Shown here: positions 20,386-29,135 of the stretch, one piece after another | Layout of the letters: each line of letters begins with the position of its first letter | How positions within the stretch are numbered: position 1 is the stretch's first letter | Assembly (NCBI RefSeq): GCF_018860425.1 | Contig: NZ_JAHKPI010000014.1 | Span: forward strand, 806,329 to 870,328 | Reading direction: 5' to 3' | Length of the DNA stretch: 64,000 nucleotides | Origin: Marinobacter sp. F3R08 | Lineage (GTDB): Bacteria; Pseudomonadota; Gammaproteobacteria; Pseudomonadales; Oleiphilaceae | Position numbers and translations under genes: made by a program | The notes under the pieces: generated by a model | Database searches by the model: none | The model's input: only the letters and a program-made list of their open reading frames with translations | What the model was told of the DNA's origin: nothing

Positions 20386-21513
20386 ATGAATTCGAAGAAT
20401 AACATCCGGAATAAACGTGATATCGACGAGGCCCCACCTCGCAGAAGTTTTCTCAAAACCGCCGCCCTGGGCGCAGCATTTGCCGGTGCCATGTTGATGG
20501 GAGCAGGCCAGGCTGTCGCAGCGACAACCTGGAAGATCCAGTCCACCTGGGACGCGGGCACCGTGGGTTATACGCTGTTCGAGGAGTGGTGTAAGAGCAT
20601 TGAAAACAAGTCTGGCGGTGAACTGAAGTTCCAGTGTTTCCCGGCTAAAGCGGTTGCTGCCGATAACAACGCGCTGTTCGACGCAGTTCGTAACGGTGTT
20701 CTTCAGGGTATGAACCCGTTTACCCTGTACTGGTCAGGAAAGATTCCTGCTTCCGTATTCCTTTCGTCCTATCCTGCTGGCCCGGATCAGCCCCATCACT
20801 GGGACACCATGTTCTACTCCATGGGCATGCTGGAAAAGACCCGGGAAATCTACAAGAAGTTCGGCCTGTTTTACGTTGGTCCGATTCAGCACGACGCGAA
20901 CATTATCCACTCCAAAAAGCCGGTAAACAGCCTTGACGATCTCAAGGGCATGAAGATTCGTGTTCCTGGCGGCATGGTTGCCGAGGTGTTCCAGCAGTTT
21001 GGCGTGTCTACCGTCAGCCTGCCGGGCTCGGATATTTTCCCGGCCCTGGAAAAAGGCACCATTGATGCAGCGGACTACGTAGGTCCTGCGGTCAACTACG
21101 AGCTGGGTTTCTCCCAGGTGACCGATTACATCATCTTTGGGCCTCCTGGCGTTATGTCCATCTACCAGCCGGTCGACCTGATGGATCTGACTGTCAGCCT
21201 GCGTGCCTGGAACTCGATATCGCCTGAGCTTCAGCAGCTGGTTGAGGACGAAGTGCGCATCTACTCCCAGAAGCACTATCTGGCGATCCAGGAACGCAAC
21301 ATTGAAGCAATGAAGAAGTTCCGTGAAGACGGTGACGTGGTTACCCGTCTGAGCCAGGAAGATCTGGCGACCTTCCGGAAAGCAGCCATCCCCATCTGGT
21401 TCAACTGGGCGAGCAAGAACGAGGACGCTCGTGCCATCCTTGATATCCAACTTGAGTACATGATGAACGACACGGTCGGTTACATCACCGAAGACGACAT
21501 CAAAGGCCTCTAA
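20386..21513 (+). CDS. dctP: TRAP transporter substrate-binding protein (DctP family), Tat-exported
   Basis: 375-residue periplasmic binding protein. The N terminus carries a twin-arginine signal (PRRSFLKTA, then a hydrophobic stretch to GQAVAATTWK). Tat export implies folding, perhaps with a metal or bound ligand, before secretion. The core has FALEKGTIDAAD-type sequence (FPALEKGTIDAADYVGP) and MKIRVPGGMVAEVFQQFG, both typical of the 2-hydroxy/2-keto acid group of DctP proteins. GGAG lies eleven bases before the ATG. Placed with glcDEF, glycolate or lactate is the likely cargo; this is inferred from context. Confidence 0.87.
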   Translation: MNSKNNIRNKRDIDEAPPRRSFLKTAALGAAFAGAMLMGAGQAVAATTWKIQSTWDAGTVGYTLFEEWCKSIENKSGGELKFQCFPAKAVAADNNALFDAVRNGVLQGMNPFTLYWSGKIPASVFLSSYPAGPDQPHHWDTMFYSMGMLEKTREIYKKFGLFYVGPIQHDANIIHSKKPVNSLDDLKGMKIRVPGGMVAEVFQQFGVSTVSLPGSDIFPALEKGTIDAADYVGPAVNYELGFSQVTDYIIFGPPGVMSIYQPVDLMDLTVSLRAWNSISPELQQLVEDEVRIYSQKHYLAIQERNIEAMKKFREDGDVVTRLSQEDLATFRKAAIPIWFNWASKNEDARAILDIQLEYMMNDTVGYITEDDIKGL

Positions 21514-21541
21514 GTTCTAAAACTGAAACAAAAACGATGAT

Positions 21542-21594
21542 CGGGGAAGGCAGGGTTAGCCGAAAAAGGATTAACCCTCCCTTCCCCGCTCTTT
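21542..21594 (+). terminator. Strong intercistronic hairpin between dctP and dctQ
   Basis: CGGGGAAGG (21542-21550) and AGGGTTA (21552-21558) pair with TAACCCT (21572-21578) and CCTTCCCCG (21580-21588), leaving one C-C mismatch. CTCTTT follows. It could act as a leaky terminator or 3' stabiliser, so that the binding protein is made in excess of the permeases. Confidence 0.65.
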
Positions 21595-21612
21595 GATCTG
21601 GGTGGTAACAAC

Positions 21613-22317
21613 ATGTCTGATCTGAGTGCATTTGGCTTTGTCATGCCGCACTGGTTCTATTGGGGCTGGCTGGCTGTTATGCCGCTGCTCATGATGGCTT
21701 GGGACAAGTGGAGCAGTAAGCATGGCGGAGACATCGCTGAGCCAGAGAAAACGGTTTCCGAGTTGCAGTCCGAAGAGGAAGATCCGCTCGCACACTTTGA
21801 GTATGAAGGTAACTGGTTTACGAAAATCGTTGACTGGCTGTGTGAGAAATCAGGCCTCTTCGTTGCGTTCTGGACTATCAACGCAGTGCTGTTCTATTTC
21901 TTTGAAGTGGTCATGCGTTACCTCTTCAACATGCCAACAATCTGGGTACACGAAGCCAGCTTCCTGATCTTCGGGATGCAATACATTCTCGCCGGCGCCT
22001 TTGCGCTGTTGCACGGCGCTCACGTTAGGGTGGACGTTGTTTACAACTTCCTGCCGATTCGCGGGCGTGTGGGCATGGATATTTTCACTTCCATGTTCTT
22101 CTTTATCTTCGCGGCTGTTCTGGCCAGCACATCGTGGACCTTCTTCCACGACTCCATGATGATGGGAGAGACCACGGTCGAGACATGGGGGATTCAATAC
22201 TACCCCGTGAAAGGCGTGATGTTTGCGGGCGCCATCTTGCTGTTGCTCGCCGGCTTTTCGAAGCTGCTTAAAGACATCGTATTGTTTATCCGTCTCGGCC
22301 AGGAGCGCACATCATGA
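21613..22317 (+). CDS. dctQ: TRAP transporter small permease (DctQ family) with an extra N-terminal membrane segment
   Basis: 234-residue small TRAP subunit. Residues about 85-230 match the usual four-helix DctQ core (FWTINAVLFYFFEVVMRY, HEASFLIFGMQYILAGAFAL, HGAHVRVDVVY). An additional segment (residues 10-32, VMPHWFYWGWLAVMPLLMM) and a charged linker precede it, making it longer than most DctQ proteins (about 160-190 residues). The stop overlaps the dctM start (ATGA). Confidence 0.85.
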   Translation: MSDLSAFGFVMPHWFYWGWLAVMPLLMMAWDKWSSKHGGDIAEPEKTVSELQSEEEDPLAHFEYEGNWFTKIVDWLCEKSGLFVAFWTINAVLFYFFEVVMRYLFNMPTIWVHEASFLIFGMQYILAGAFALLHGAHVRVDVVYNFLPIRGRVGMDIFTSMFFFIFAAVLASTSWTFFHDSMMMGETTVETWGIQYYPVKGVMFAGAILLLLAGFSKLLKDIVLFIRLGQERTS

Positions 22318-23846
22318 GTACAACAACTGCAGCGCCTAGCAGCGGCATGGCCGGGAAGCTGGGCACATGGTTAATGATCATCGCCACCGTGGGTCTGGCG
22401 TTCATCATCTGTGTTGAGTTGATCAACATTCTGTTCTACGACCCATGGAGTGACGAGAAATTCCTGTTCAAGCTGTCAGGCAGTCTTGCCGGGGTCGACA
22501 TTGGTCCTCTGACCTATCTGATGTTCGGCTCTCTGGCCGTGGCTCTGATGATGGGGCTGCCCCTGGCCTTCGTGACCGGTGGTCTGGGTGTCATGTTCAT
22601 CTACCTGGTAGGTGATGCGATGATGCTGAACATCGTACCCGGCCGGATATTCCCGCTGATGGCCAACCCGGACATCGCGGCAATTCCTCTGTTCATCTTC
22701 ATGGCCTCGATGCTTGAGCGCGCCGGCCTGATCGAAGAAATGTTCAGCGTGGTTTACAAGTGGATGGGTGGTATCAGTGGCGGTCTTGCGGCTGCGACGA
22801 TTGTTGCTTCCACCATTCTTGCCGCAATGGTAGGCGTTATCGGTGCTGCGGTAGTAACCATGGGTATTATCGCGCTGCCAGCCATGTTGAAGAGGAACTA
22901 CGATCACAAGATCGCGATTGGCTCGATCATGGCAGGTGGAACTCTGGGTATCCTCATCCCGCCGTCGATTCTGGCCATTCTCTACGCCGTGGTTGCGCAG
23001 CAGTCGGTGGGCGAACTGTACCTGGGCTCCCTTTTGCCAGGGCTTATGCTGTCCGGTCTCTACCTGACCTATGTGCTGGTTCGCAGCTGGCTTAACCCGA
23101 CACTGGGTCCGCCAATTCCTGTGGAGGATCGCATCAGTCTGGGAGAGAAATTCAAGCTTCTGGGCAACCTGATCGCACCTCTCGCACTGGTTGGTCTGGT
23201 TCTTGGCCTGCTTTTCGGCGGTATTGCAACGCCGGTTGAAGCCGCGGGCATTGGCTCCTTTGGTGCCATCATCGTCGCAATGATGCATAAGAAATTTTCG
23301 ATCGCAGGCCTTCGCGAAGCGTCTGTGACCACGGCCAAAGCGTCGGCGATGGTCCTGTGGATTATGTTCGGTGCATCCGTGTTTGTCGGTTTCTATATCC
23401 TGCAGGGCGGTCAGCAGTTTGTGACCGATGCCATCCTGGGTACGGGAATGTCGGCTTACGGCATTCTGCTGCTGCTGATGGTGCTGCTGGTCATTCTCGG
23501 GATGTTCCTGGACTGGGTCGGTATCCTGTTGCTGGCGGTGCCAATCTTCATTCCGATTGTGAAGGCACTGGAGTTTCCGGGGCTGCTCGGCTTCCCGCCG
23601 GTTTCCGGTGACGATGTGGTGCTCTGGTTTGGGGTGCTTTATCTGGTGAATATGCAGATGTCGTTCCTGAGCCCGCCATTCGGCTACGCCCTGTTCTACA
23701 TCCGTGGCGTTTGCCCACCGGAAATTTCCATGGCTACCATCTTCAAGTCCTCGCTGGTGTTCCTGGCAATCCAGGCATTCGGACTGTTCATGTGTATCCT
23801 GATCCCCGGTATCGTAACCTGGCTGCCGGGACTGGTTTACGGCTAA
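22314..23846 (+). CDS. dctM: TRAP transporter large permease (DctM family)
   Basis: 510-residue large subunit that carries the sodium-coupled transport path. The core matches DctM (GLPLAFVTGGLGVMFIYL, PLFIFMASMLERAGLIEEMF, GGTLGILIPPSILAILY). It is about 80 residues longer than most, with an extra N-terminal hydrophobic segment (residues 15-42) before the core, as also seen in its DctQ partner. It overlaps dctQ by four bases. Confidence 0.9.
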   Translation: MSTTTAAPSSGMAGKLGTWLMIIATVGLAFIICVELINILFYDPWSDEKFLFKLSGSLAGVDIGPLTYLMFGSLAVALMMGLPLAFVTGGLGVMFIYLVGDAMMLNIVPGRIFPLMANPDIAAIPLFIFMASMLERAGLIEEMFSVVYKWMGGISGGLAAATIVASTILAAMVGVIGAAVVTMGIIALPAMLKRNYDHKIAIGSIMAGGTLGILIPPSILAILYAVVAQQSVGELYLGSLLPGLMLSGLYLTYVLVRSWLNPTLGPPIPVEDRISLGEKFKLLGNLIAPLALVGLVLGLLFGGIATPVEAAGIGSFGAIIVAMMHKKFSIAGLREASVTTAKASAMVLWIMFGASVFVGFYILQGGQQFVTDAILGTGMSAYGILLLLMVLLVILGMFLDWVGILLLAVPIFIPIVKALEFPGLLGFPPVSGDDVVLWFGVLYLVNMQMSFLSPPFGYALFYIRGVCPPEISMATIFKSSLVFLAIQAFGLFMCILIPGIVTWLPGLVYG

Positions 23847-23868
23847 TCAAATCAAGGAGAAAAGCGTT

Positions 23869-24294
23869 ATGTTAACGATCAAACGGCTGGATCTTGCGGA
23901 TGCGCGGATCCTCATCGAAGGCGCCGCTGCAAAGGCTCGCGAAATCGGCGTGCCCATGTGCATCGCGATAGTGGATGAGTCCGGCAACCTGGTGGCCTTC
24001 GAGCGCATGGACGGTGGCAAGATCACCAGTGTCACCATTGCTCAGGATAAAGCCTTCACTGCCGCGGCGGCCAAGAAAGCCACCCACGATTACAACAAGG
24101 TGAACACCCCCGGAAGCCTGGCGTTTGGTATCCATACCGAAGTTGGCGGTCGCATCAGCTCGGTGGGCGGTGGCCTGCCGGTGATCGTTGACGGCGACGT
24201 GGTGGGCGGTATCGGACTCAGTTCCGGTACCCCCCAGCAGGATATGGACTGTGCCCAGGCCGGCATTGACCACTTTGAAGCAACACGCGGTTGA
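23869..24294 (+). CDS. glcG: GlcG/HbpS-family heme-binding-like protein
   Basis: 141-residue GlcG/HbpS domain protein. MCIAIVDESGNLVAFERMDG, the SLAFGIHTEVGG region and the closing GGIGLSSGTPQQD follow the family pattern. Members are often found in glycolate, propanediol and other oxidation operons, and some bind heme or cobalamin; the function of GlcG itself is not settled. AAGGAG lies nine bases before the ATG. It sits between the transporter and glcD. Confidence 0.85.
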   Translation: MLTIKRLDLADARILIEGAAAKAREIGVPMCIAIVDESGNLVAFERMDGGKITSVTIAQDKAFTAAAAKKATHDYNKVNTPGSLAFGIHTEVGGRISSVGGGLPVIVDGDVVGGIGLSSGTPQQDMDCAQAGIDHFEATRG

Positions 24295-24333
24295 TGACTG
24301 TCATCCTGACGTAATTCACACCCAGAGAATGCT

Positions 24334-25806
24334 ATGACGACAAAGCCGAAAGTCAGCAAAGCCGAGTTGGCGGAACAGTTCCGGACGTTTATCGATCCGG
24401 AGTATGTCATCACCGATGACGAAACCATGAAGCCTTACGAATGCGATGGCATGTCCATGTATTGCGAGATGCCGTTGCTGGTGGTACTGCCAGAGACCGT
24501 TGAACAGGTGCAGCGGGTAATGCGCATCTGCAACGAGAATGCGGTACCTGTCGTGGCTCGTGGTGCCGGGACCGGGCTCAGTGCCGGTGCCATGCCTAAC
24601 AAAGAAGGCGTGGTGCTGTCGCTGGCCAAGTTCAATCGTATCGTTGAAATTGACCCGCTGGCACGAACGGCCCGGCTCCAGCCCGGTGTCCGAAACCTCG
24701 CCATCAGCGAGGAAGCGGCCCAGTATGGTCTGTATTACGGTCCGGATCCCTCATCCCAGATTGCCTGCACCATTGGTGGCAATGTGGCTGAGAACTCGGG
24801 CGGTGTGCACTGCCTCAAGTACGGGTTGACCGTTCACAACATTCTCAGCGTCGAAATGGTGACCGCTGAGGGTGATGTGGTGATGGTGGGCAGTGATGGT
24901 CTGGATAGTTGTGGCATGGACCTGCTGGCGCTGATGACCGGCTCTGAAGGTCTGCTGGGTGTGGTGACGGAAGTCAAAGTGAAGCTGCTGCCGAAGCCGG
25001 AAGTGGCCCGGGTCGTCATGGCCGGATTTGATGATGTCCAGAAAGGTGGTGACGCCGTGGGTGGAATCATTGCCCATGGCATCATCCCTGGTGGCCTGGA
25101 AATGATGGATGGCCACGCCATTGTTGCGGCGGATGACTTTGCCCAGGCTGGCTACCCGCGGGATGCCAGGGCCTTGTTGTTGTGTGAGGTGGATGGTACT
25201 GAGGAGGAAGTTCACGAGCACATTGCCGAGGCGGAGGAAGTGTTCCGCAAGCTTGGTGCTACCTCTGTTCGCACCTCCCAGAGCGAAGAGGAACGCGCCC
25301 TGCTGTGGAAAGGCCGAAAATCCGCCTTTCCGGCGGTGGGCCGGATCTCTCCGGATTACTACTGCATGGATGGCACCATTCCCCGACGTGAGATTGCCAA
25401 CGTTCTGACGGAAATGGAGAAGATGTCCGAGGAATTTGGTCTGCGCGTTGCCAACGTGTTCCACGCCGGTGACGGTAATCTGCACCCGTTGATTCTGTTT
25501 GATGCCAATGTGCCGGGCGAATTTGAGCGCACCGAAGCGTTTGGGGCTCGAATCCTGGAAATGTGTGTCGAGGTCGGTGGCTGTATCACCGGTGAGCACG
25601 GCGTTGGTGTCGAGAAGATCCGCCAGATGGCGGTGCAGTTCAACGACGAGGAACTGCAGCAGTTCCATGACGTAAAGGCCGCGTTTGATCCCGCCGGTAT
25701 CCTGAATCCGGGCAAGGGTGTACCAGCCCTGCGTTTTTGCCAGGAATACCGCTCCCTTGAACACAAACAACACACGCACGACCATACGGTAGCCGCCCAT
25801 GGCTGA
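24334..25806 (+). CDS. glcD: Glycolate oxidase, FAD-linked subunit
   Basis: 490-residue FAD-linked oxidase of the GlcD/VAO family that oxidises glycolate to glyoxylate. The FAD-binding block is VVARGAGTGLSAGAMP (residues about 72-87), followed by TIGGNVAENSGGVHCLKYG. The C-terminal domain has NVFHAGDGNLHP and CITGEHGVGVEK, with the active-site His residues. E. coli GlcD has 499 residues, so it is full length. D-lactate dehydrogenase is the closest alternative, but adjacent glcE and glcF favour glycolate oxidase. Confidence 0.94.
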   Translation: MTTKPKVSKAELAEQFRTFIDPEYVITDDETMKPYECDGMSMYCEMPLLVVLPETVEQVQRVMRICNENAVPVVARGAGTGLSAGAMPNKEGVVLSLAKFNRIVEIDPLARTARLQPGVRNLAISEEAAQYGLYYGPDPSSQIACTIGGNVAENSGGVHCLKYGLTVHNILSVEMVTAEGDVVMVGSDGLDSCGMDLLALMTGSEGLLGVVTEVKVKLLPKPEVARVVMAGFDDVQKGGDAVGGIIAHGIIPGGLEMMDGHAIVAADDFAQAGYPRDARALLLCEVDGTEEEVHEHIAEAEEVFRKLGATSVRTSQSEEERALLWKGRKSAFPAVGRISPDYYCMDGTIPRREIANVLTEMEKMSEEFGLRVANVFHAGDGNLHPLILFDANVPGEFERTEAFGARILEMCVEVGGCITGEHGVGVEKIRQMAVQFNDEELQQFHDVKAAFDPAGILNPGKGVPALRFCQEYRSLEHKQHTHDHTVAAHG

Positions 25807-26866
25807 TAATTTTCAACAATTGAAGGAGCAGGTGCTCCAGGCCCGTGACAGCGGGCAGAAACTGAATATCGTCGGTGGTGGAACCAAGGCCTTCATGGGC
25901 CGTGAGTCCGACCCTGATGCCGGAACCCTCAGCGTGGCTGAGCACACAGGTATCGTGGATTACCATCCGGTGGAACTGGTCCTGACCGTTCGTGCCGGCA
26001 CGCCGCTGAGTGAAATCGAGGCAACTCTGGCAGAGCAGGGACAGTGCCTTCATTTCGAGCCACCTCATTTTGGTACTGCCTCTACCATCGGCGGCACCCT
26101 GGCCTGCAACCTTTCCGGACCGGGCCGCCCCTGGGCGGGTTCGGTGCGTGATCAGGTGCTTGGTATCCGACTGCTGAACGGCAAAGGTGAGCACCTTCGC
26201 TTTGGCGGTCAGGTCATGAAAAACGTGGCCGGCTATGACGTATCCCGCCTTCAGGCTGGCGCTCTCGGTACCCTGGGCGTGATCACCGAAATCAGCCTGA
26301 AAGTCATGCCGAAACCAGCTGCCTCACTGACTCTGGTTCAGGACATGGGCATGGACGAGGTGATTCATTATATGAACCGCCGCGCAGCCGAGTCCAAACC
26401 AATCACCGCCGCCTGCTGGGTGGATGGCAAGGCCTATCTGCGCCTCTCCGGAGCGAAATCCGGAGTTGAAGCCACCGCCGAGAAATGGTCGGGTGAGGTG
26501 ATGGAGCAGGGCGACCGGTTCTGGCAGCAGGTTCAGGACATACAGCATGAGTTTTTCGCCGGTAATGACGTGCCTCTGTGGCGCTTCTCGGTGGGTTCGA
26601 CGGCTGCAACGCCGGCGCTGGAAGGCAACTGGTTTATCGACTGGGCCGGTTCTCAGCGCTGGTTCCGGGCTGCCGGTGAGCTCAGTGATCTGGAGCCCGC
26701 CGCACGCGCAGCCGGAGGCCAGGTCAGCCTGTTCCGCGGCGGTGACCGCACTGGTGAAGTCATGCACCATCAGCCGGAGGCCTTGAAAGGTATTCAACGC
26801 CGAATCAAGAACGCCTTTGATCCGGATAGTATCTTCAACCCTGGACGTTTATACAGCTGGTTGTAA
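25799..26866 (+). CDS. glcE: Glycolate oxidase, FAD-binding subunit GlcE
   Basis: 355-residue FAD-binding subunit of glycolate oxidase. It keeps the FAD fold (LNIVGGGTKAFMG, then STIGGTLACNLSGPGRPWAGS) but has a shorter substrate domain than GlcD. Its end, IKNAFDPDSIFNPGRLY, mirrors the GlcD C terminus. The start overlaps glcD by eight bases, which suggests coupled translation. Confidence 0.93.
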   Translation: MADNFQQLKEQVLQARDSGQKLNIVGGGTKAFMGRESDPDAGTLSVAEHTGIVDYHPVELVLTVRAGTPLSEIEATLAEQGQCLHFEPPHFGTASTIGGTLACNLSGPGRPWAGSVRDQVLGIRLLNGKGEHLRFGGQVMKNVAGYDVSRLQAGALGTLGVITEISLKVMPKPAASLTLVQDMGMDEVIHYMNRRAAESKPITAACWVDGKAYLRLSGAKSGVEATAEKWSGEVMEQGDRFWQQVQDIQHEFFAGNDVPLWRFSVGSTAATPALEGNWFIDWAGSQRWFRAAGELSDLEPAARAAGGQVSLFRGGDRTGEVMHHQPEALKGIQRRIKNAFDPDSIFNPGRLYSWL

Positions 26867-26868
26867 TT

Positions 26869-28077
26869 ATGCAAACGAATCTGGTTCAACAATTTGCCAA
26901 CACCAAGGAAGGCCAGGAAGCCGAATCCATCCTGCGAGCTTGTGTGCATTGTGGATTCTGTACAGCAACCTGCCCGACCTATCAGGAACTGAACGACGAA
27001 CGAGACGGTCCACGAGGCCGGATCTACCTGATGAAAATGTTTCTGGAAGGGGCGGATGTTACCGAGAAAACCCGGGAGCATCTGGATCGCTGCCTGACCT
27101 GCCGCAGCTGTGAGACCACCTGTCCCTCCGGGGTGCAGTATGGTCGCCTGGTGGACATCAGTCGTGGCCTCCTGGAAAAGGAGCTACCCCGGGAACCGAA
27201 AGACAAGTGGCTGCGCTGGGCCCTGGCACGGGTCATTCCGAACCGCCAGGTATTTGGCCTGATGCTTCGACTGGGGCAAGTCTTCCGCCCGGTGCTGCCT
27301 GAGAAACTGCGCACCAAGGTGCCACCCAGAAAACAGGCGAGCCCCTGGCCGGCCGCCAGTCATAGCCGAATCGTGCTGGCGCTGGCGGGCTGCGTGCAGC
27401 CCTCAGCCACGCCCAACACCAATGCATCTGCTGCGAGGGTGCTGGACCGGCTGGGCATCACTATGGTGGAAGCTCCGGAGGCCGGTTGTTGTGGTGCAGT
27501 GAACTATCACCTTTCTGAGCATGAAAAAGGCCTGGAAAGAATGCGCCAGAACATTGATGCCTGGTGGCCGGCGATTGATGCGGGTGCCGAAGCGATCATC
27601 ATGACGGCGTCTGGCTGTGGTGCCATGGTCCAGGAGTACGGACACCTGCTGAAAGACGATCCGGTCTATGCTGCCAAAGCCCGGAAAGTCAGCGAGCTGT
27701 GCACCGACATTGGTGCCTTCCTGCTGGAGCAGGATCTGGATAAGCTCAAGCTGCGCCAGAGCCCCGGCAAGGTTGCTTTCCACTGCCCGTGCACCCTGCA
27801 GCACGCCATGCAGCAGAATGGCGTGGTTGAGCAGGTCCTGACGAAGGCCGGCGTAAACCTGGCGGCCACCAGGGATAAGCACCTTTGCTGTGGCTCGGCC
27901 GGTACCTACTCGGTCACGCAGCCGGAGATGAGTCAGAAGCTGTTGGGTAACAAACTCAAGGCGCTGACTGTCGATAACCCTGATCGCATCGTAACCGCCA
28001 ACATCGGCTGCCAGATGCATCTGGAAACAAAATCACCAGTGCCGGTGCAGCACTGGATCGAGCTTCTGGATCAGTAA
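26869..28077 (+). CDS. glcF: Glycolate oxidase, iron-sulfur subunit
   Basis: 402-residue iron-sulfur subunit passing electrons from GlcDE to the quinone pool. Two [4Fe-4S] motifs are visible: CVHCGFCTATCP (about residues 25-36) and CLTCRSCETTCP (about 75-86). Two CCG-type domains follow, with GCCGAVNYHLS and CCGSAGTYS. It starts two bases after glcE and lacks a clear ribosome site, which is consistent with translational coupling. A strong terminator follows. Confidence 0.94.
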   Translation: MQTNLVQQFANTKEGQEAESILRACVHCGFCTATCPTYQELNDERDGPRGRIYLMKMFLEGADVTEKTREHLDRCLTCRSCETTCPSGVQYGRLVDISRGLLEKELPREPKDKWLRWALARVIPNRQVFGLMLRLGQVFRPVLPEKLRTKVPPRKQASPWPAASHSRIVLALAGCVQPSATPNTNASAARVLDRLGITMVEAPEAGCCGAVNYHLSEHEKGLERMRQNIDAWWPAIDAGAEAIIMTASGCGAMVQEYGHLLKDDPVYAAKARKVSELCTDIGAFLLEQDLDKLKLRQSPGKVAFHCPCTLQHAMQQNGVVEQVLTKAGVNLAATRDKHLCCGSAGTYSVTQPEMSQKLLGNKLKALTVDNPDRIVTANIGCQMHLETKSPVPVQHWIELLDQ

Positions 28078-28095
28078 GTTCTGATAACTGCGTTA

Positions 28096-28134
28096 GGAAA
28101 AGGGTCGGGTGACATGCTCATCCGACCCTTTTCC
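28096..28134 (+). terminator. Terminator of the TRAP-glcDEF operon
   Basis: GGAAAAGGGTCGG (28096-28108) pairs perfectly with CCGACCCTTTTCC (28122-28134) around a 13-base loop, 19 bases after the glcF stop. The TTTT lies inside the stem end, and the symmetrical A and T runs would allow action on both strands. Confidence 0.75.
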
Positions 28135-28337
28135 ACCTGCCTCAAGTACACGACTTTTCCGCTATGATTTCCGGAAAATTACCGAACCACAGGGAGTGAA
28201 ATCCTTTGTCAGGGATGATGGCTGATCTCTGGATTGAATTCAGTCCAGATTACGGGCGGACCACAGCAATGACAGGGGCAATGCCCTCAGGCCGCAGTGC
28301 AGGGCGCTCAGCCAGAAGCTGAGCCGGGAGTGCATAC
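28135..28337. other. Convergent gap with a palindrome centred on GAATTC
   Basis: No gene is seen in this gap between glcF and the fecE-like gene. It holds a 22-base palindrome at 28228-28249 (arms TCTGGA/TCCAGA, core TGAATTCA, one mismatched pair) and a small CTCAGC/GCTGAG hairpin at 28308-28324. Neither has a T run. A small RNA or a gene remnant is possible but unsupported. Confidence 0.4.
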
Positions 28338-29135
28338 TCAATGCGCACGCCTCACGTTAACCAGGAGCGGGCTGCCGGTGGCAGGGTCTTCAATCAGATC
28401 GCAGTGAATTCCGTACAGATCGCGAACGAGTTCGGGAGTCACCACCTGTCGGGGCGATCCTTCCCGGAGCACCCGGCCACCTTTCATGGCAATCATGTGG
28501 TCGGCGTAGCGACTGGCACTCGCCAGATCATGAACGACCATGGCAATGGTTTTTCCCTGACCGCTCAGGGTCCGGATCAGCTCGAAGACTTCGATCTGAT
28601 GGCCCAGATCCAGGGCAGAAGTAGGCTCGTCCAGAAGAAGCAAGGGCGTTTGTTGTGCCACGGCCATGGCTATCCACGCCCGCTGTCGTTGGCCTCCTGA
28701 AAGTGTGTCCAGAGGCCGGTCTAACAGGTCTTCGAGATCACCGGCGGTTACTGCTGTTTCAAACGCCTGTTGATCGTCGTGGTTCCAGGCAGACAGCCAG
28801 CCCTGATGGGGCTGGCGCCCGAAACGGATGAGATCGCTGACAGTGAGGCCTTCCGGAGCTGTGTTGTCCTGTGGCAGAAGCGCAAGGCGCTGAGCCACCG
28901 TTCGGGTGGGAAGCGTGTGAATGTCCCGGCCATTGAGGAGTACGGAACCCGCACTGGGTTTGTGGATACGTGCCAGCCCGTTCAGCAGTGTGGATTTGCC
29001 GCAACCATTGGGACCCACAATGGCCGTCACCTTGCTGGTGGGCAAGGTAAGATCGAGGCCTTCGGATATCACCGTTTTTCCGTGAGCCAGACTCAGTTGC
29101 TCAGCCGCAAGCGTATGCACAGCGTTTTGATTCAT
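28338..29135 (-). CDS. Iron-siderophore ABC transporter ATP-binding protein (FecE/FhuC type)
   Basis: 265-residue ATPase. Walker A GPNGCGKST is at residues 41-49, signature LSGGQRQR and Walker [15 protein letters not shown] follow, and the switch His is in MVVHDLASASRYAD, a pattern specific to the FecE/FhuC/BtuD class. The ATG at 29135 overlaps the stop of the upstream permease (ATGA). It is the last gene of the four-gene operon SBP-permease-permease-ATPase. Confidence 0.9.
   Translation of the reverse strand: MNQNAVHTLAAEQLSLAHGKTVISEGLDLTLPTSKVTAIVGPNGCGKSTLLNGLARIHKPSAGSVLLNGRDIHTLPTRTVAQRLALLPQDNTAPEGLTVSDLIRFGRQPHQGWLSAWNHDDQQAFETAVTAGDLEDLLDRPLDTLSGGQRQRAWIAMAVAQQTPLLLLDEPTSALDLGHQIEVFELIRTLSGQGKTIAMVVHDLASASRYADHMIAMKGGRVLREGSPRQVVTPELVRDLYGIHCDLIEDPATGSPLLVNVRRAH

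Noticed and set aside
24751..25800. A 349-codon frame antisense to glcD
   Set aside because: GlcD motifs cover the same bases. The antisense product has no family resemblance.
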